NCBI GenBank assembly: GCA_017475895.1
Contig: JAFVEQ010000035.1
Span: 1 to 64,000 of the forward strand
Length of the DNA: 64,000 bases
Reading direction: 5' to 3'
Source of the DNA: Rickettsiales bacterium
GTDB lineage: Bacteria; Pseudomonadota; Alphaproteobacteria; Rickettsiales; UBA1997
Both the position numbers and the translations under genes were made by a program. Shown piece by piece: positions 1 through 8,559 of the stretch. How positions within the stretch are numbered: position 1 is the first letter of the stretch; each line of letters begins with the position of its first letter. Under the pieces are notes generated by a model that had not been told where the DNA came from, ran no database searches, and saw only the letters and a list, made by a program, of their open reading frames with translations.

Positions 1-168
1 AATAAGAATTAAATAAGGATAAAAAAAGAAGTAATAAATATTACATATTCATCAAAAAAAGTGTTGATTTTTAACCTTGGTTTAAAGTGGACGGATTAAA
101 AATTAAATTATAAAAGAGAAGATAAGGAGAAGAGGAATTAATTAATGTTTATTGGAGTGGAGATGGTT
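1..168. other. AT-rich non-coding edge
   Basis: Purine-rich AT sequence with no open frame, tRNA or clear hairpin. It lies downstream of the leftward metallo-hydrolase gene. I see nothing further in it. Confidence 0.4.
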
Positions 169-1260
169 TTAGTCTCTCCACCAGACATCAGTTGGCAAGT
201 TAACATCATCGATTCTTTCACCAATCTTAGGCGTCAAGACCATTGTTCCATCAACAGATTTCATCTCCTGCAACAGTAATTCAATGGACTCATTCCATTT
301 ATGCATAGCCAAATCAAAAACTCCCCAATGTATCGGCAACAGGCGTTTTGCTTTTAATTCTTCACAAACCCAAGCAACTTCATACGGAAACATATGTATA
401 TTGGCCCAATTTTCATTCCAAGCATCAATTTCCACAGCCACCAAATCGAAACTTCCATATTTCCTTGCATGCTCTTTAAACTGCTCACCATAGCCGGTAT
501 CGCCACTCCAAAATATATTTTTATTTTTTGATTTTATCACATATGAATTCCAAAGTGTTTTATTAGCATCCTTTAGACTACGACCAGAAAAATGATTTCC
601 CTTTACCGCTGTCAACGTAATTGTATCAATATTATAACTGTCATCCCAACCAAGTTCGACTATTCTATCCGGTGCTACACCCCAGCCCTTCAGGGCGGTG
701 GCAACACCCAACGGAACTATAAAAATACCACTTTTTATTGATTTTATCGTATCTCTTTCCAGATGATCATAATGATTATGGGTTATTATTATATAGTCAA
801 CCCGCGGTAGTTCTTTTCTCTTTATAACCGGCTCACTATATCGCATAACGGTAAATGGAATTGGGGAAGAATTGCCAAACACCGGATCAATTAAAATTCT
901 TTTACCATCCAACTCAATAATTGTGCTAGAATGTCCCAACCAATAAACTGCAAAATCGCTCGGTTTTTCCGTAAAAACCGGTTTTACCATCGGAATCTGT
1001 TTTTTAGGTGCGTTTTTCGATTTTCCAATAATTCTAGAAAAACTAAAGTTTTCGGTTGCTTCGTAACCTTTCTTCACAACCTTTCTGGACATTGTAACCG
1101 GTCCCTGAAAATACCCGTTTTTATAGTATGATAATTTTTCAAATTGCATTTCTTCCGCTGCTGTTGGTGCTTTACCAAAATTATCCAAAAGTCTATATAT
1201 TGAATATACTGACACTATTAATATAAAAACTAAAATATACATTTTTTTATTTTTTAACAT
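169..1260 (-). CDS. Membrane-anchored MBL-fold hydrolase (RomA/NAPE-PLD-like)
   Basis: A 363-residue metallo-beta-lactamase-fold protein. The metal motif HNHYDH is at residues 161-166, preceded by LGHSST near 108-113 and IDPVF near 124, with GDTG and PIHWGVF later. This order is typical of the RomA/UlaG/NAPE-phospholipase D-like branch, whose members hydrolyse phosphodiester or lactone-type bonds; the substrate here is unknown. Residues 7-24 form one hydrophobic segment, so the enzyme is probably anchored in the inner membrane facing the periplasm. It is transcribed alone, away from the CMD-cupin gene. The fold is certain; the reaction is only inferred. Confidence 0.85.
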   Translation of the reverse strand: MLKNKKMYILVFILIVSVYSIYRLLDNFGKAPTAAEEMQFEKLSYYKNGYFQGPVTMSRKVVKKGYEATENFSFSRIIGKSKNAPKKQIPMVKPVFTEKPSDFAVYWLGHSSTIIELDGKRILIDPVFGNSSPIPFTVMRYSEPVIKRKELPRVDYIIITHNHYDHLERDTIKSIKSGIFIVPLGVATALKGWGVAPDRIVELGWDDSYNIDTITLTAVKGNHFSGRSLKDANKTLWNSYVIKSKNKNIFWSGDTGYGEQFKEHARKYGSFDLVAVEIDAWNENWANIHMFPYEVAWVCEELKAKRLLPIHWGVFDLAMHKWNESIELLLQEMKSVDGTMVLTPKIGERIDDVNLPTDVWWRD

Positions 1261-1391
1261 TTATCGCTTTAACATTCTTAAATTAAGATTACAAAAAACG
1301 AAAATAATAATCAATAAGCTAATACACTTGCACTGTATATTTTTTATACATTTTTTATTCTGACAATAAAAAATTAATAATAAAAAAATAC

Positions 1392-1511
1392 TTGCAAATT
1401 ATTTTTAAAACAATTATCGTTTAGCCGGAAAAGTTAATTCTTTTTCATTTTTCCTTTATTTTTATGGCTCGTGTTCTTTTTAACTTCTTGAACACGAGTT
1501 TTTGGTATAAT
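1392..1511 (+). promoter_or_regulatory. Possible promoter(s) and 9-bp hairpin before the CMD-cupin gene
   Basis: TTGCAA (1392-1397) and TATCGT (1415-1420) are 17 bp apart. They are followed by a perfect 9-bp inverted repeat CTCGTGTTC/GAACACGAG (1468-1476, 1490-1498) and a T-run, then a perfect TATAAT (1506-1511). This could be a short RNA of about 80 nt with its terminator, or an operator overlapping the promoter of the gene at 1583. The 1261-1582 gap holds nothing else I can identify. Confidence 0.35.
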
Positions 1512-1582
1512 ACACAAAAACGCTTGAATTTTTACAATCGACCTTTAAAATTTCGCCAGATGTAATTTTATTTTTTAATACT

Positions 1583-2635
1583 ATGATATTCAAAAAAACA
1601 ATTACTGCAATTTTTATTATACTCTTATTTGTAACAATTCAAAACGGAAATATTATGGCTAACGAAAACAATACTTTAACAACTCAACAGAAAAATATAG
1701 CACTAATCGCCTCATATACAGCAAGAGGTGATATGGTTGGACTAGAGTTTGCTTTAAATAAGGGATTAAACGAGAAATTAACGGTCAACGAAATAAAGGA
1801 AGTATTAATACAGATGTACGCCTACTGTGGTTTTCCCAGAAGTCTAAATGCAATAAATACATTCATAAGAGTTATAGATAATAGAAAAAATAAAGGAATA
1901 AATGACATAGATGGCGATTTTGCTAAAACCATAGACCCAAATATAAATAAAAATGAGTATGGAAGAATGGTAAGATCTGAATTGACTGGTGTAAAGAAAC
2001 TTACAGCCCAATTTGTAACATTCACTCCGGCCATAGATGACTTTTTAAAGGAACATTTATTTGCTGATATCTTTGGTCGTGGTGTTTTGACCTATCAGGA
2101 TAGAGAAGTTGCCACAATAGCAGCACTTTCATCCATTAAAGATGTGGAATCACAGCTAGAAAGCCATATAATTTGTGGTAAAAATACCGGATTAACAGAC
2201 AAACAAATTAACGAAATTTTATATATAACAAGTAGCACCAAACCACAAAATATTTTATTCGGCTTGGGAGAAAAAAACGATGCCTATGCTGAATATTTTA
2301 AAGGTCAAAGCTACTTAAACCCACTTACAAAAGATGGTGTTCATATGTCAAACGTAACATTTGAGCCAAAGTGTCGCAACAACTGGCATATTCATAATAA
2401 AGGTGGTCAGATTTTATTAGTAACTGAAGGTCGTGGATACTATCAGGAATGGGGAAAACCAGCAAGAGAACTACTGCCCGGTGATGTTGTAAATATTCCG
2501 GCCGGAGTAAAACATTGGCATGGTGCCGCTAAAGATTCTTGGTTTACCCACATAGCAATAGCCGTTCCGGCCAAAGATGCTTCCACCGATTGGCTTGAGG
2601 AAGTTAGTGACGCAGAATACAATAAATTAAAATAA
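1583..2635 (+). CDS. Secreted double carboxymuconolactone-decarboxylase/cupin fusion
   Basis: 350 residues. Residues 1-26 look like a signal peptide ending in IMA. Two alpha-helical CMD (AhpD-like) domains follow at about 35-105 and 155-230. A cupin barrel at about 255-335 has candidate metal ligands H269, H271, Q276 and H311 (NWHIH...HWHG). CMD-cupin fusions are usually annotated as gamma-carboxymuconolactone decarboxylase family proteins. The substrate is unknown and an antioxidant or quinone-related role is speculation. The gene stands alone, with a strong TATAAT about 70 bp upstream and a bidirectional terminator behind it. Export of such a fusion is a notable feature. Confidence 0.8.
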   Translation: MIFKKTITAIFIILLFVTIQNGNIMANENNTLTTQQKNIALIASYTARGDMVGLEFALNKGLNEKLTVNEIKEVLIQMYAYCGFPRSLNAINTFIRVIDNRKNKGINDIDGDFAKTIDPNINKNEYGRMVRSELTGVKKLTAQFVTFTPAIDDFLKEHLFADIFGRGVLTYQDREVATIAALSSIKDVESQLESHIICGKNTGLTDKQINEILYITSSTKPQNILFGLGEKNDAYAEYFKGQSYLNPLTKDGVHMSNVTFEPKCRNNWHIHNKGGQILLVTEGRGYYQEWGKPARELLPGDVVNIPAGVKHWHGAAKDSWFTHIAIAVPAKDASTDWLEEVSDAEYNKLK

Positions 2636-2654
2636 AAGAAACTAATTATGTGGA

Positions 2655-2686
2655 AAATCACACTGATAAAAGTATCAGTGTGATTT
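2655..2686. terminator. Bidirectional terminator between convergent genes
   Basis: A perfect 14-bp stem (2655-2668 with 2673-2686) with a 4-nt loop, A-rich on the left and T-rich on the right. It lies between the converging CMD-cupin and permease genes. Confidence 0.8.
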
Positions 2687-2720
2687 CATTTTGTTGTATA
2701 AATTAGCTAATCAATACCAC

Positions 2721-3941
2721 CTAATACTTCAATGCCTCTATGGGATTTAATTTGGTTGCTTTTAGTGCCGGAAATATTCCGGAGGCAACCCCAACCATAA
2801 CAGCTATAAACATCGACACAACAATTGTCAAAACACTTATAGGAACACTTTTATTAAACAAATAACCGCCAATCTGCGATAGTCCTATTCCAAACACCAT
2901 ACCAGCCACACTTCCAACCATTGCTATTAATATTGCTTCAAACAAAAACTGCAACATAATGCTAGTATTTTTAGCTCCAACCGCCTTTCTTATACCTATT
3001 TCTTTTGTTCTTTCCGTCACAGATACTAACATCATGTTCATAATACCTATACTACCCACAAATAGAGATATGGATGCGATGGAAGCTAACAAAATTGACA
3101 ATATAACACCAACTCTACTGGTTTTCTTTAAAATTTCCGTAAGATTCATTATATCAAAATCGTTTTTTTGATGTTCTCCTAATTTGTGTCGCTCCTGCAG
3201 CAATACTTCAACTCTCTTTTGTACTCTACTTAAAACGTCATTACTGTCCGCCTTTATCATGATCATGCTAACACGATTCGGTATTTTGTTATCAGTTAAT
3301 CGCCTTTTAACAGCAAATATAGGAGCAATTATCACGTCATCTTGATCAGTTCCACCGGAACCGGCACCTTTTACCTTATACGTTCCCACCACCAAAAACG
3401 GAACATTTCCAATTCTTATAGTCTCTCCAACCGGATTTTGACCTTCTTTAAATAATTTATCAACAATGGTTTGTCCTATTATGGCATATGTTAAGCTATT
3501 CTCGACATCTTCGTTAGAGAACGCCATACCATCGTTTATTTCAAAATCATCTATATCAAGATATTCTGCGGTGGTACCGAAGATGGTCGTGGCCCAATTA
3601 TTGGACCCATAAACAACCTGAGCAGATGTTACTACTATTGGAGCTGCTTTATTTACATCCTTAATTTTACTTATTGCCTTATAGTCGTCATAGGTTGTTG
3701 TTGGTCTTTTATTTTTCCCTTTAACTCCATTTGAGTCTGTTCTTGCTGGTGTTACCACCAACTTATTTCCACCAAAAGATTCCAACTCTTTATTTATTTC
3801 ATTTCTCACCGTTTGTCCAGTCGCCACCATCAAAACTACGGCACAAACACCTATTACTATTCCCAATATTGTTAAAAATGATCGTAATTTGTTGCTTCTT
3901 AAAGAGATCCAAGCCTCCTGCAACATTAACATTGTTAGCAT
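2721..3941 (-). CDS. MacB-type ABC transporter permease (FtsX family)
   Basis: 406 residues with one N-terminal membrane helix (SFLTILGIVIGV, about 17-38), a large periplasmic MacB_PCD domain, and three C-terminal helices ending in FPALKATKLNPIEAL, the classic FtsX/MacB tail. MacB/LolC-type permeases use mechanotransmission to move lipoproteins, peptides or toxins out of the inner membrane. Unlike a typical macB, it carries no fused ATPase, and neither an ATPase nor a membrane-fusion protein gene adjoins it, so its partner must be encoded elsewhere; the free ATPase at 20.2-20.9 kb is of a different type. The start gives MLTMLMLQEAW, and the second or third Met is equally plausible. Confidence 0.85.
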   Translation of the reverse strand: MLTMLMLQEAWISLRSNKLRSFLTILGIVIGVCAVVLMVATGQTVRNEINKELESFGGNKLVVTPARTDSNGVKGKNKRPTTTYDDYKAISKIKDVNKAAPIVVTSAQVVYGSNNWATTIFGTTAEYLDIDDFEINDGMAFSNEDVENSLTYAIIGQTIVDKLFKEGQNPVGETIRIGNVPFLVVGTYKVKGAGSGGTDQDDVIIAPIFAVKRRLTDNKIPNRVSMIMIKADSNDVLSRVQKRVEVLLQERHKLGEHQKNDFDIMNLTEILKKTSRVGVILSILLASIASISLFVGSIGIMNMMLVSVTERTKEIGIRKAVGAKNTSIMLQFLFEAILIAMVGSVAGMVFGIGLSQIGGYLFNKSVPISVLTIVVSMFIAVMVGVASGIFPALKATKLNPIEALKY

Positions 3942-4107
3942 AATTACCTCTTATTAACCGCCTTCATGATATATTATTGTTTGGAAAAAGCAACCGGTAA
4001 ATGGTAAATTATTAACCACACTTATTTTATTTTCAAAAATTAAATTTAATAATTATTCTATAATGCGGTAAGTTTTTCATAAACCTGTTAAATTTCAATA
4101 ATTTTTC

Positions 4108-4136
4108 TTGACAATAAAAACATACGATTATATAAT
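4108..4136 (+). promoter_or_regulatory. Consensus sigma-70 promoter of tRNA-Ile/rpmI-rplT
   Basis: TTGACA (4108-4113) and TATAAT (4131-4136) are separated by exactly 17 bp. The tRNA starts 14 bp after the -10 box. It probably drives the tRNA and the ribosomal protein genes together. Confidence 0.85.
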
Positions 4137-4149
4137 TTCTCTGGTAAAA

Positions 4150-4225
4150 GGGACAGTAGCTCAGGGGTCAGAGCAGGATGCTCATAACGTCTTGGTCGTA
4201 GGTTCAAATCCTACCTGTCCCACCA
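4150..4225 (+). tRNA. tRNA-Ile2 (anticodon CAT, lysidine type)
   Basis: A complete cloverleaf: acceptor GGGACAG/CTGTCCC, TTCAAAT T loop, anticodon loop CTCATAA and encoded CCA. A CAT anticodon can be Met or Ile2. The GCTC D-stem and the TTGGTCG variable region resemble tRNA-Ile(k2CAU) more than elongator Met, so TilS would be needed to modify it. Co-transcription with rpmI-rplT is likely, since rpmI starts 29 bp later. Confidence 0.85.
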
Positions 4226-4253
4226 GACAAATAATCTAATAAGGTTTTAAAAA

Positions 4254-4469
4254 ATGCCAAAAATTAAAAGTAATAGTACCAGTAAGGGAAGATTTAAGAT
4301 TTCCGGTACAGGAAAGATTTTGTTTAAACATACCGGGAAAAATCACGGTATGACAAAGAGAAGTAAACAGCAAATAAGAGATAAAAGAAAACAAGGTGAA
4401 ATGACCGGCGGTAGTAAGACTATCTTTAAAAAGTTCTTAGTTTACTTCAAAAAACTAAGAAAACAATAG
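4254..4469 (+). CDS. rpmI: 50S ribosomal protein L35
   Basis: 71 residues, highly basic, with the L35 pattern PKIKSNS...RFKISGTGKI...GKNHGMTKRS. L35 sits on the large subunit near the E-site. It is slightly longer than usual (64-66 aa) because of a Lys-rich C-terminal extension. It lies between tRNA-Ile and rplT, 11 bp from rplT, without the infC gene that usually opens this operon, so L20 autoregulation through the infC leader cannot take the standard form here. No strong Shine-Dalgarno sequence is visible (AAGG lies about 10 bp upstream). Confidence 0.95.
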   Translation: MPKIKSNSTSKGRFKISGTGKILFKHTGKNHGMTKRSKQQIRDKRKQGEMTGGSKTIFKKFLVYFKKLRKQ

Positions 4470-4480
4470 AGAGGTTAGAT

Positions 4481-4834
4481 ATGACTAGATCGACTAATAA
4501 TGTTGCTGCAAAAGCAAGAAAAAAGAAAGTTCTTAAGATTACGAAGGGTTTCAGAGGAAGAGCAAACAATTGTTTGAGAATATCCAAAGAAAGAGGTGAA
4601 AGAGCTTTAACCTATGCATACAGAGATAGAAAAGTTAGAAAAAGGGACTTCAGATCTCTATGGATTCAGAGAATTAATGCTGGTGTTAGACAATTTGGTT
4701 TAACCTACTCTAAATTTATGAATGGTCTAATAAAATTAAATATAGTTATAGACAGAAAAATGCTTTCTGAAATGGCTATAAACGAACCAAAAAGCTTTGA
4801 AGAATTGGTAAATACAGTTAAAGCTAACGGATAA
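4481..4834 (+). CDS. rplT: 50S ribosomal protein L20
   Basis: 117 residues, the normal family length. The N-terminal block KKVLKITKGFRGRA and the core RDFRSLWIQRINAG are diagnostic. L20 binds 23S rRNA early in large-subunit assembly and represses its own operon in many bacteria. A GAGG ribosome-binding site precedes the ATG. The usual downstream pheST genes are absent; a terminator follows and then an orphan terminase gene. Confidence 0.97.
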   Translation: MTRSTNNVAAKARKKKVLKITKGFRGRANNCLRISKERGERALTYAYRDRKVRKRDFRSLWIQRINAGVRQFGLTYSKFMNGLIKLNIVIDRKMLSEMAINEPKSFEELVNTVKANG

Positions 4835-4860
4835 TATAATATATTTCATAATTTTATAAA

Positions 4861-4893
4861 AAATATTGGAGTTTATTTCTCCAATATTTTTTT
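4861..4893 (+). terminator. Rho-independent terminator after rplT
   Basis: An 11-bp perfect stem AAATATTGGAG/CTCCAATATTT with a 7-nt loop followed by a run of T residues ends the tRNA-Ile/rpmI/rplT transcript. Confidence 0.9.
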
Positions 4894-4969
4894 ATTTTGC
4901 AATAGTAATGTACTGTTATTGATCTTTTTACATTTTATTTTATGGTTACTTCTGATAAAATAAATAAAA

Positions 4970-6376
4970 ATGAATAACAGTATACTGAATTTAAAGAGAA
5001 AAATATACAGCAATAGTTTATCATACTTTACACAAAGAAGTTTTCATATAGTCAACTGCGGTTGTGAATATCTACACAATTGGCATATAGACGCTATAAC
5101 AACAACATTGGAAGAGATTTACAACGGTAACATAAAAAGATTAATAATAAACATGCCTCCAAGATACTTAAAATCCATGTGTGTTAGCGTCGCATTTCCG
5201 GCATGGATATTGGGTAAAAATCCAGAAAAAAGAATAATAGTTGCTAGCTACAGTGAAAAATTAACAATAAAACATTCAACCGATTGTAGAATAATTATGG
5301 AAAGCGAGTGGTTTAAAAATATATTTACCGATTGTATTTTAAGCAAAAGTCAAAATGAAAAATACAAATTTTCCACCACAAAAAATGGTTATAGATTTGC
5401 CACATCAATAGGTGGAACATTAACCGGCGAAGGCGGAGATATATTGATAGTGGATGATCCGCATAATCCACAACAGGTCTTAAATCATAAATACAGACAA
5501 AAAGTTTTGGACTGGTACAGTAACACCTTTAGCAGTCGTTTAAATGATAAGAAAAATGGAGCCATAATTATAGTTATGCAAAGGCTACACCAAGACGATT
5601 TAAGCGGATATTTATTAAATAAAGATGGTGATGGTTGGTTCCATTTAAATTTACCAATTATTTTTGAAGATGGTTGCGATATAAAAGTTGGTAATTTTCA
5701 TAAACACATAAATAAAGGTGAACTGTTATTTGAAAAGAGAGAAGGATTTAAGGAAATTGAAAAAATAAAAAAAGACATGGGTATATACACCTTTAATGCA
5801 CAATATCAACAAAAACCAATGTTATTAGACTACGGCATATTTAAACAGCAATGGCTAAAATATTTTAATGATGATGTAACATTTGAAAATATATATCTAA
5901 GCTTTGATACTGCTATAAAAACTGGAATAAATAATGACCCTACGGTATGTACTGTATGGGGTATTTACAACAATAAATACTATTTGGTTGATCTATATAG
6001 AGATTGGCTAGAATACCCAGAACTAAAAAGAAAATCGTTGGAGTTAATTAATAGATGGAAACCTATGGCAGTATTAATCGAAGATAAAGCCAGCGGTCAA
6101 TCTTTGATACAGGATCTAAAGAAGGAACAATACAATATTATAGCAATAAAAGTTACTAAAGACAAAATCACCAGATTCGCCAGCGTTACACCGATTTTTG
6201 AAAGTGAAAGAATACTAATTAGAGAAAATGCTAACTGGTTATTTGATTTGGAGTATGAATTAATCTCCTTTCCGGTTGGAAAACATGACGATCAGGTGGA
6301 TTCCATAAGCCAATTCTTAAATTGGATTGAAAACAGAGTTAAAACAAAAAGAGAATTCAGATTAAGAAGAATTTAA
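4970..6376 (+). CDS. Orphan phage/GTA-type large terminase
   Basis: 468 residues with full terminase architecture. The ATPase half has a P-loop variant MPPRYLKS (62-69) and Walker B ILIVDDP (158-164, D162/D163). The RNase H-like nuclease half has acidic residues D313 (SFDTA), E371 (VLIED) and D440/D441 (KHDDQVDS), matching the TIGR01630-type C-terminal domain. In phages and gene transfer agents TerL pumps DNA into procapsids. Nothing else viral lies near: no portal, small terminase or capsid gene. The frame is intact, with AT-rich, AGA-using codons like its neighbours, so it is long resident and probably under selection. It could be a GTA gene split from its cluster, or a domesticated nuclease. 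Confidence 0.85.
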   Translation: MNNSILNLKRKIYSNSLSYFTQRSFHIVNCGCEYLHNWHIDAITTTLEEIYNGNIKRLIINMPPRYLKSMCVSVAFPAWILGKNPEKRIIVASYSEKLTIKHSTDCRIIMESEWFKNIFTDCILSKSQNEKYKFSTTKNGYRFATSIGGTLTGEGGDILIVDDPHNPQQVLNHKYRQKVLDWYSNTFSSRLNDKKNGAIIIVMQRLHQDDLSGYLLNKDGDGWFHLNLPIIFEDGCDIKVGNFHKHINKGELLFEKREGFKEIEKIKKDMGIYTFNAQYQQKPMLLDYGIFKQQWLKYFNDDVTFENIYLSFDTAIKTGINNDPTVCTVWGIYNNKYYLVDLYRDWLEYPELKRKSLELINRWKPMAVLIEDKASGQSLIQDLKKEQYNIIAIKVTKDKITRFASVTPIFESERILIRENANWLFDLEYELISFPVGKHDDQVDSISQFLNWIENRVKTKREFRLRRI

Positions 6377-6380
6377 TCAT

Positions 6381-7199
6381 TTACTTCAGAATCAATTCAT
6401 CTTTTATACTTTTGTATAGTTTCTCATTGGAAATCATATAGGTATTCTTCAAATACCAATTATCATCAATTTCTATATCCTTTAGAGAATTAATATCACT
6501 ATCATCTTTTATATTTCTAAATACCATACCAATGTTTTTTACAATTGCCAGTGTAGCTGATATATCCCATAATTTCATTGGTCTATTGAAAAACGTTGCC
6601 AAACTTTTACCTATTATAGTATAAAATCCTAACAAGTATGACGAGTATAGGTCCAGCACAACAAATTTATCTATATCATAATTTTTCAATCTGTGCTGTA
6701 GTATTATACTTTTCTTGGTTAACTCCCTATCCGGCGTTGACAATTTAAATTTAACTTCATTTTTGCCAAAAGCATTTTTTATATAATAGCTATTTTTGCC
6801 ATCTGTATACACCAATTCTCCAATGGATGGTACATAAATAAAACCCAAATATGGTTCAAAATTTCTATAAACACTTAAACCTATAGACCAAAGATCCAGA
6901 CCATTATAGTATGTTGTGGTGCCATCAACCGGATCTAAAGTCCATAAAAATTCATTTTTATCATCAAAAAATTCTTTAATACTTGGTAAATTTTCTTCAT
7001 CCAAAAGCGTATGATTGTTTAACTTCATATAATCTTTAAACTTTTCACTAAAAATTTTACTGATGGTTAAATCAGCCTCTGTAACAATGCTAGAGTCGTG
7101 CTTCCAATTTGCTATTGATAGATGTTTCTGGTAATCCATTGCTATTTTTCCAGCCTCTTCTAAGAAAGATAATATTTTAGTTATAACTGTTTCGTCCAT
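6381..7199 (-). CDS. Inositol monophosphatase-family phosphatase
   Basis: 272 residues with the metal-binding signatures of the IMPase/SuhB/CysQ/HisN superfamily: E69-E-N, DPVDGTT (89-95) and a late WDISAT. These Mg-dependent enzymes remove phosphate from inositol-1-P, histidinol-P, 3'-phosphoadenosine-5'-phosphate or fructose-1,6-bisphosphate; the actual substrate cannot be told from sequence. Its ATG lies inside the 3' end of rnpA (23 bp overlap, different frame), so it is translationally coupled to rnpA. The N-terminus is well conserved and the length normal. Confidence 0.8.
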   Translation of the reverse strand: MDETVITKILSFLEEAGKIAMDYQKHLSIANWKHDSSIVTEADLTISKIFSEKFKDYMKLNNHTLLDEENLPSIKEFFDDKNEFLWTLDPVDGTTTYYNGLDLWSIGLSVYRNFEPYLGFIYVPSIGELVYTDGKNSYYIKNAFGKNEVKFKLSTPDRELTKKSIILQHRLKNYDIDKFVVLDLYSSYLLGFYTIIGKSLATFFNRPMKLWDISATLAIVKNIGMVFRNIKDDSDINSLKDIEIDDNWYLKNTYMISNEKLYKSIKDELILK

Positions 7200-7557
7200 T
7201 TTGTTCCAATAGTTTTGTTAATATTTTAATAAAATTTTGTTTTAAATCAATAAATTTGCAACCCAATATGTTTCTCTTAGCAATTATTTCATAGTCATAA
7301 TTCTTAAGAAACAATTCATTGCTATTTTTAAACAAATCTCCACAAATTTCTCTAATCTGTCTCTTTATGTGGTTCCTAATCACAGCTCTTTTATCTATTT
7401 TTTTTGTAACAACAATACCAATTCTAGATGTATCTTCCACATGTTTATCCGATGTTTTTCTGTACAACAGTAAAAAATGTTCACAACTATCTTTACCCTC
7501 CGGACTATTCTGTATCCTTAAAAAATCTCTTCTACTTTTTACATGTAATAGTTTCAT
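7177..7557 (-). CDS. rnpA: Ribonuclease P protein component
   Basis: 126 residues with the RNR signature RNHIKRQIREI and the preceding IGIVVTKKIDKRAV block that binds the RNase P RNA. Together with that RNA it removes 5' leaders from pre-tRNAs. In most bacteria rnpA follows rpmH directly; here rpmH is about 44 kb away and rnpA instead sits between fabD and an IMPase gene, overlapping the latter by 23 bp and abutting fabD. The start matches the family: the usual K-x-R-x-D-F motif follows within ten residues. Confidence 0.92.
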   Translation of the reverse strand: MKLLHVKSRRDFLRIQNSPEGKDSCEHFLLLYRKTSDKHVEDTSRIGIVVTKKIDKRAVIRNHIKRQIREICGDLFKNSNELFLKNYDYEIIAKRNILGCKFIDLKQNFIKILTKLLEQNGRNSYN

Positions 7558-8502
7558 TTACTTAATCTTTTCGATAAATTCTTTTAGTGTATCAACAGAA
7601 TTTACAGACATAACATCAGCATCCGGATACATTCTTGAAATCATTTTCTTCATAACAACGCTTGCACCAATCTCAACAAATCTATCAACACCACTATTTT
7701 TTATATTGTCTACGGTTTCTCTCCATCTAACACGTCCAGTTATTTGTTTTAATAAATTATCCTTAATATTATCCTGTTGTTCAACTTCGGCTGTGTAATT
7801 AGCAAAAATATCAACAACAGGTTTATTAATTTCAACATTATTTAATGCCGTTTTCATATTTTCGGTTGCTGGTTCCATCAGACTAGAATGAAATGCACCA
7901 CTCACCTGCAACTTTATAGTTTTTTTGACACCCATTTCGTTTGCTATTTTTATAGCATTATCAATTGAATTAACATTACCACTTATGACGGTTTGACCAA
8001 CCATATTGTCGTTAGCTATTTCCAAAACCTCGCCATCAAGTTTTGCCCTTTCAACTATATTTTTAACTTCATCTAGAGAACAACCAATTATTGTAGCCAT
8101 TAAACCTTTAGAAATTCTCCCAGCTTCGGAAAAGGATTCTCCTCTTATTTTTAAAAGTTTTGCTGTATCTGATAATGTTATCGATTTACTGGCACACAAT
8201 GCCGTATATTCACCCAAAGAGTGTCCGGCCATACAATCACACAATCGTTCAATATCTAAACCACTTTCTTGTTTTATAACTTCCAAAATTGCCACAGATG
8301 CTGTCATTATTGCCGGCTGAGCGTTTGCCGTATCCGTTAAAACATCCTCCGGTCCCTCAAACATTATTTTTGTTAAATCTTTTTTTAGCGTATCGTTAAC
8401 TTCTTCAAATACATTTTTTGCAACACTAAAATTGTCATAAAAATCTTTTGCCATACCAACACTTTGGCTACCCTGCCCTGGAAAAACTATTGCTGTTTTC
8501 AT
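7558..8502 (-). CDS. fabD: Malonyl-CoA:ACP transacylase
   Basis: About 314 residues. FPGQGSQSVGMA near the N-terminus and the nucleophile elbow GHSLGEYTAL (Ser of GHSxG) identify FabD, which loads malonyl groups on acyl carrier protein for fatty-acid synthesis; the catalytic His is in SGAFHSSLM. The ATG at 8502 is preferred over the in-frame TTG at 8508. It abuts rnpA. The usual fabH/fabG/acpP cluster is not here, but fabI lies at the right end of the window. Confidence 0.95.
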   Translation of the reverse strand: MKTAIVFPGQGSQSVGMAKDFYDNFSVAKNVFEEVNDTLKKDLTKIMFEGPEDVLTDTANAQPAIMTASVAILEVIKQESGLDIERLCDCMAGHSLGEYTALCASKSITLSDTAKLLKIRGESFSEAGRISKGLMATIIGCSLDEVKNIVERAKLDGEVLEIANDNMVGQTVISGNVNSIDNAIKIANEMGVKKTIKLQVSGAFHSSLMEPATENMKTALNNVEINKPVVDIFANYTAEVEQQDNIKDNLLKQITGRVRWRETVDNIKNSGVDRFVEIGASVVMKKMISRMYPDADVMSVNSVDTLKEFIEKIK

Positions 8503-8559
8503 ATACAAAAATTTGATAAATTTGATTTTATTGTATGTTACCTATTGTAAAAATCAAGA

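Noticed and set aside
7319..7798. 159-codon rightward frame across rnpA and fabD
   Set aside because: Antisense to two well-conserved genes; Ser/Leu/Phe-rich composition typical of antisense shadows in AT-rich DNA.
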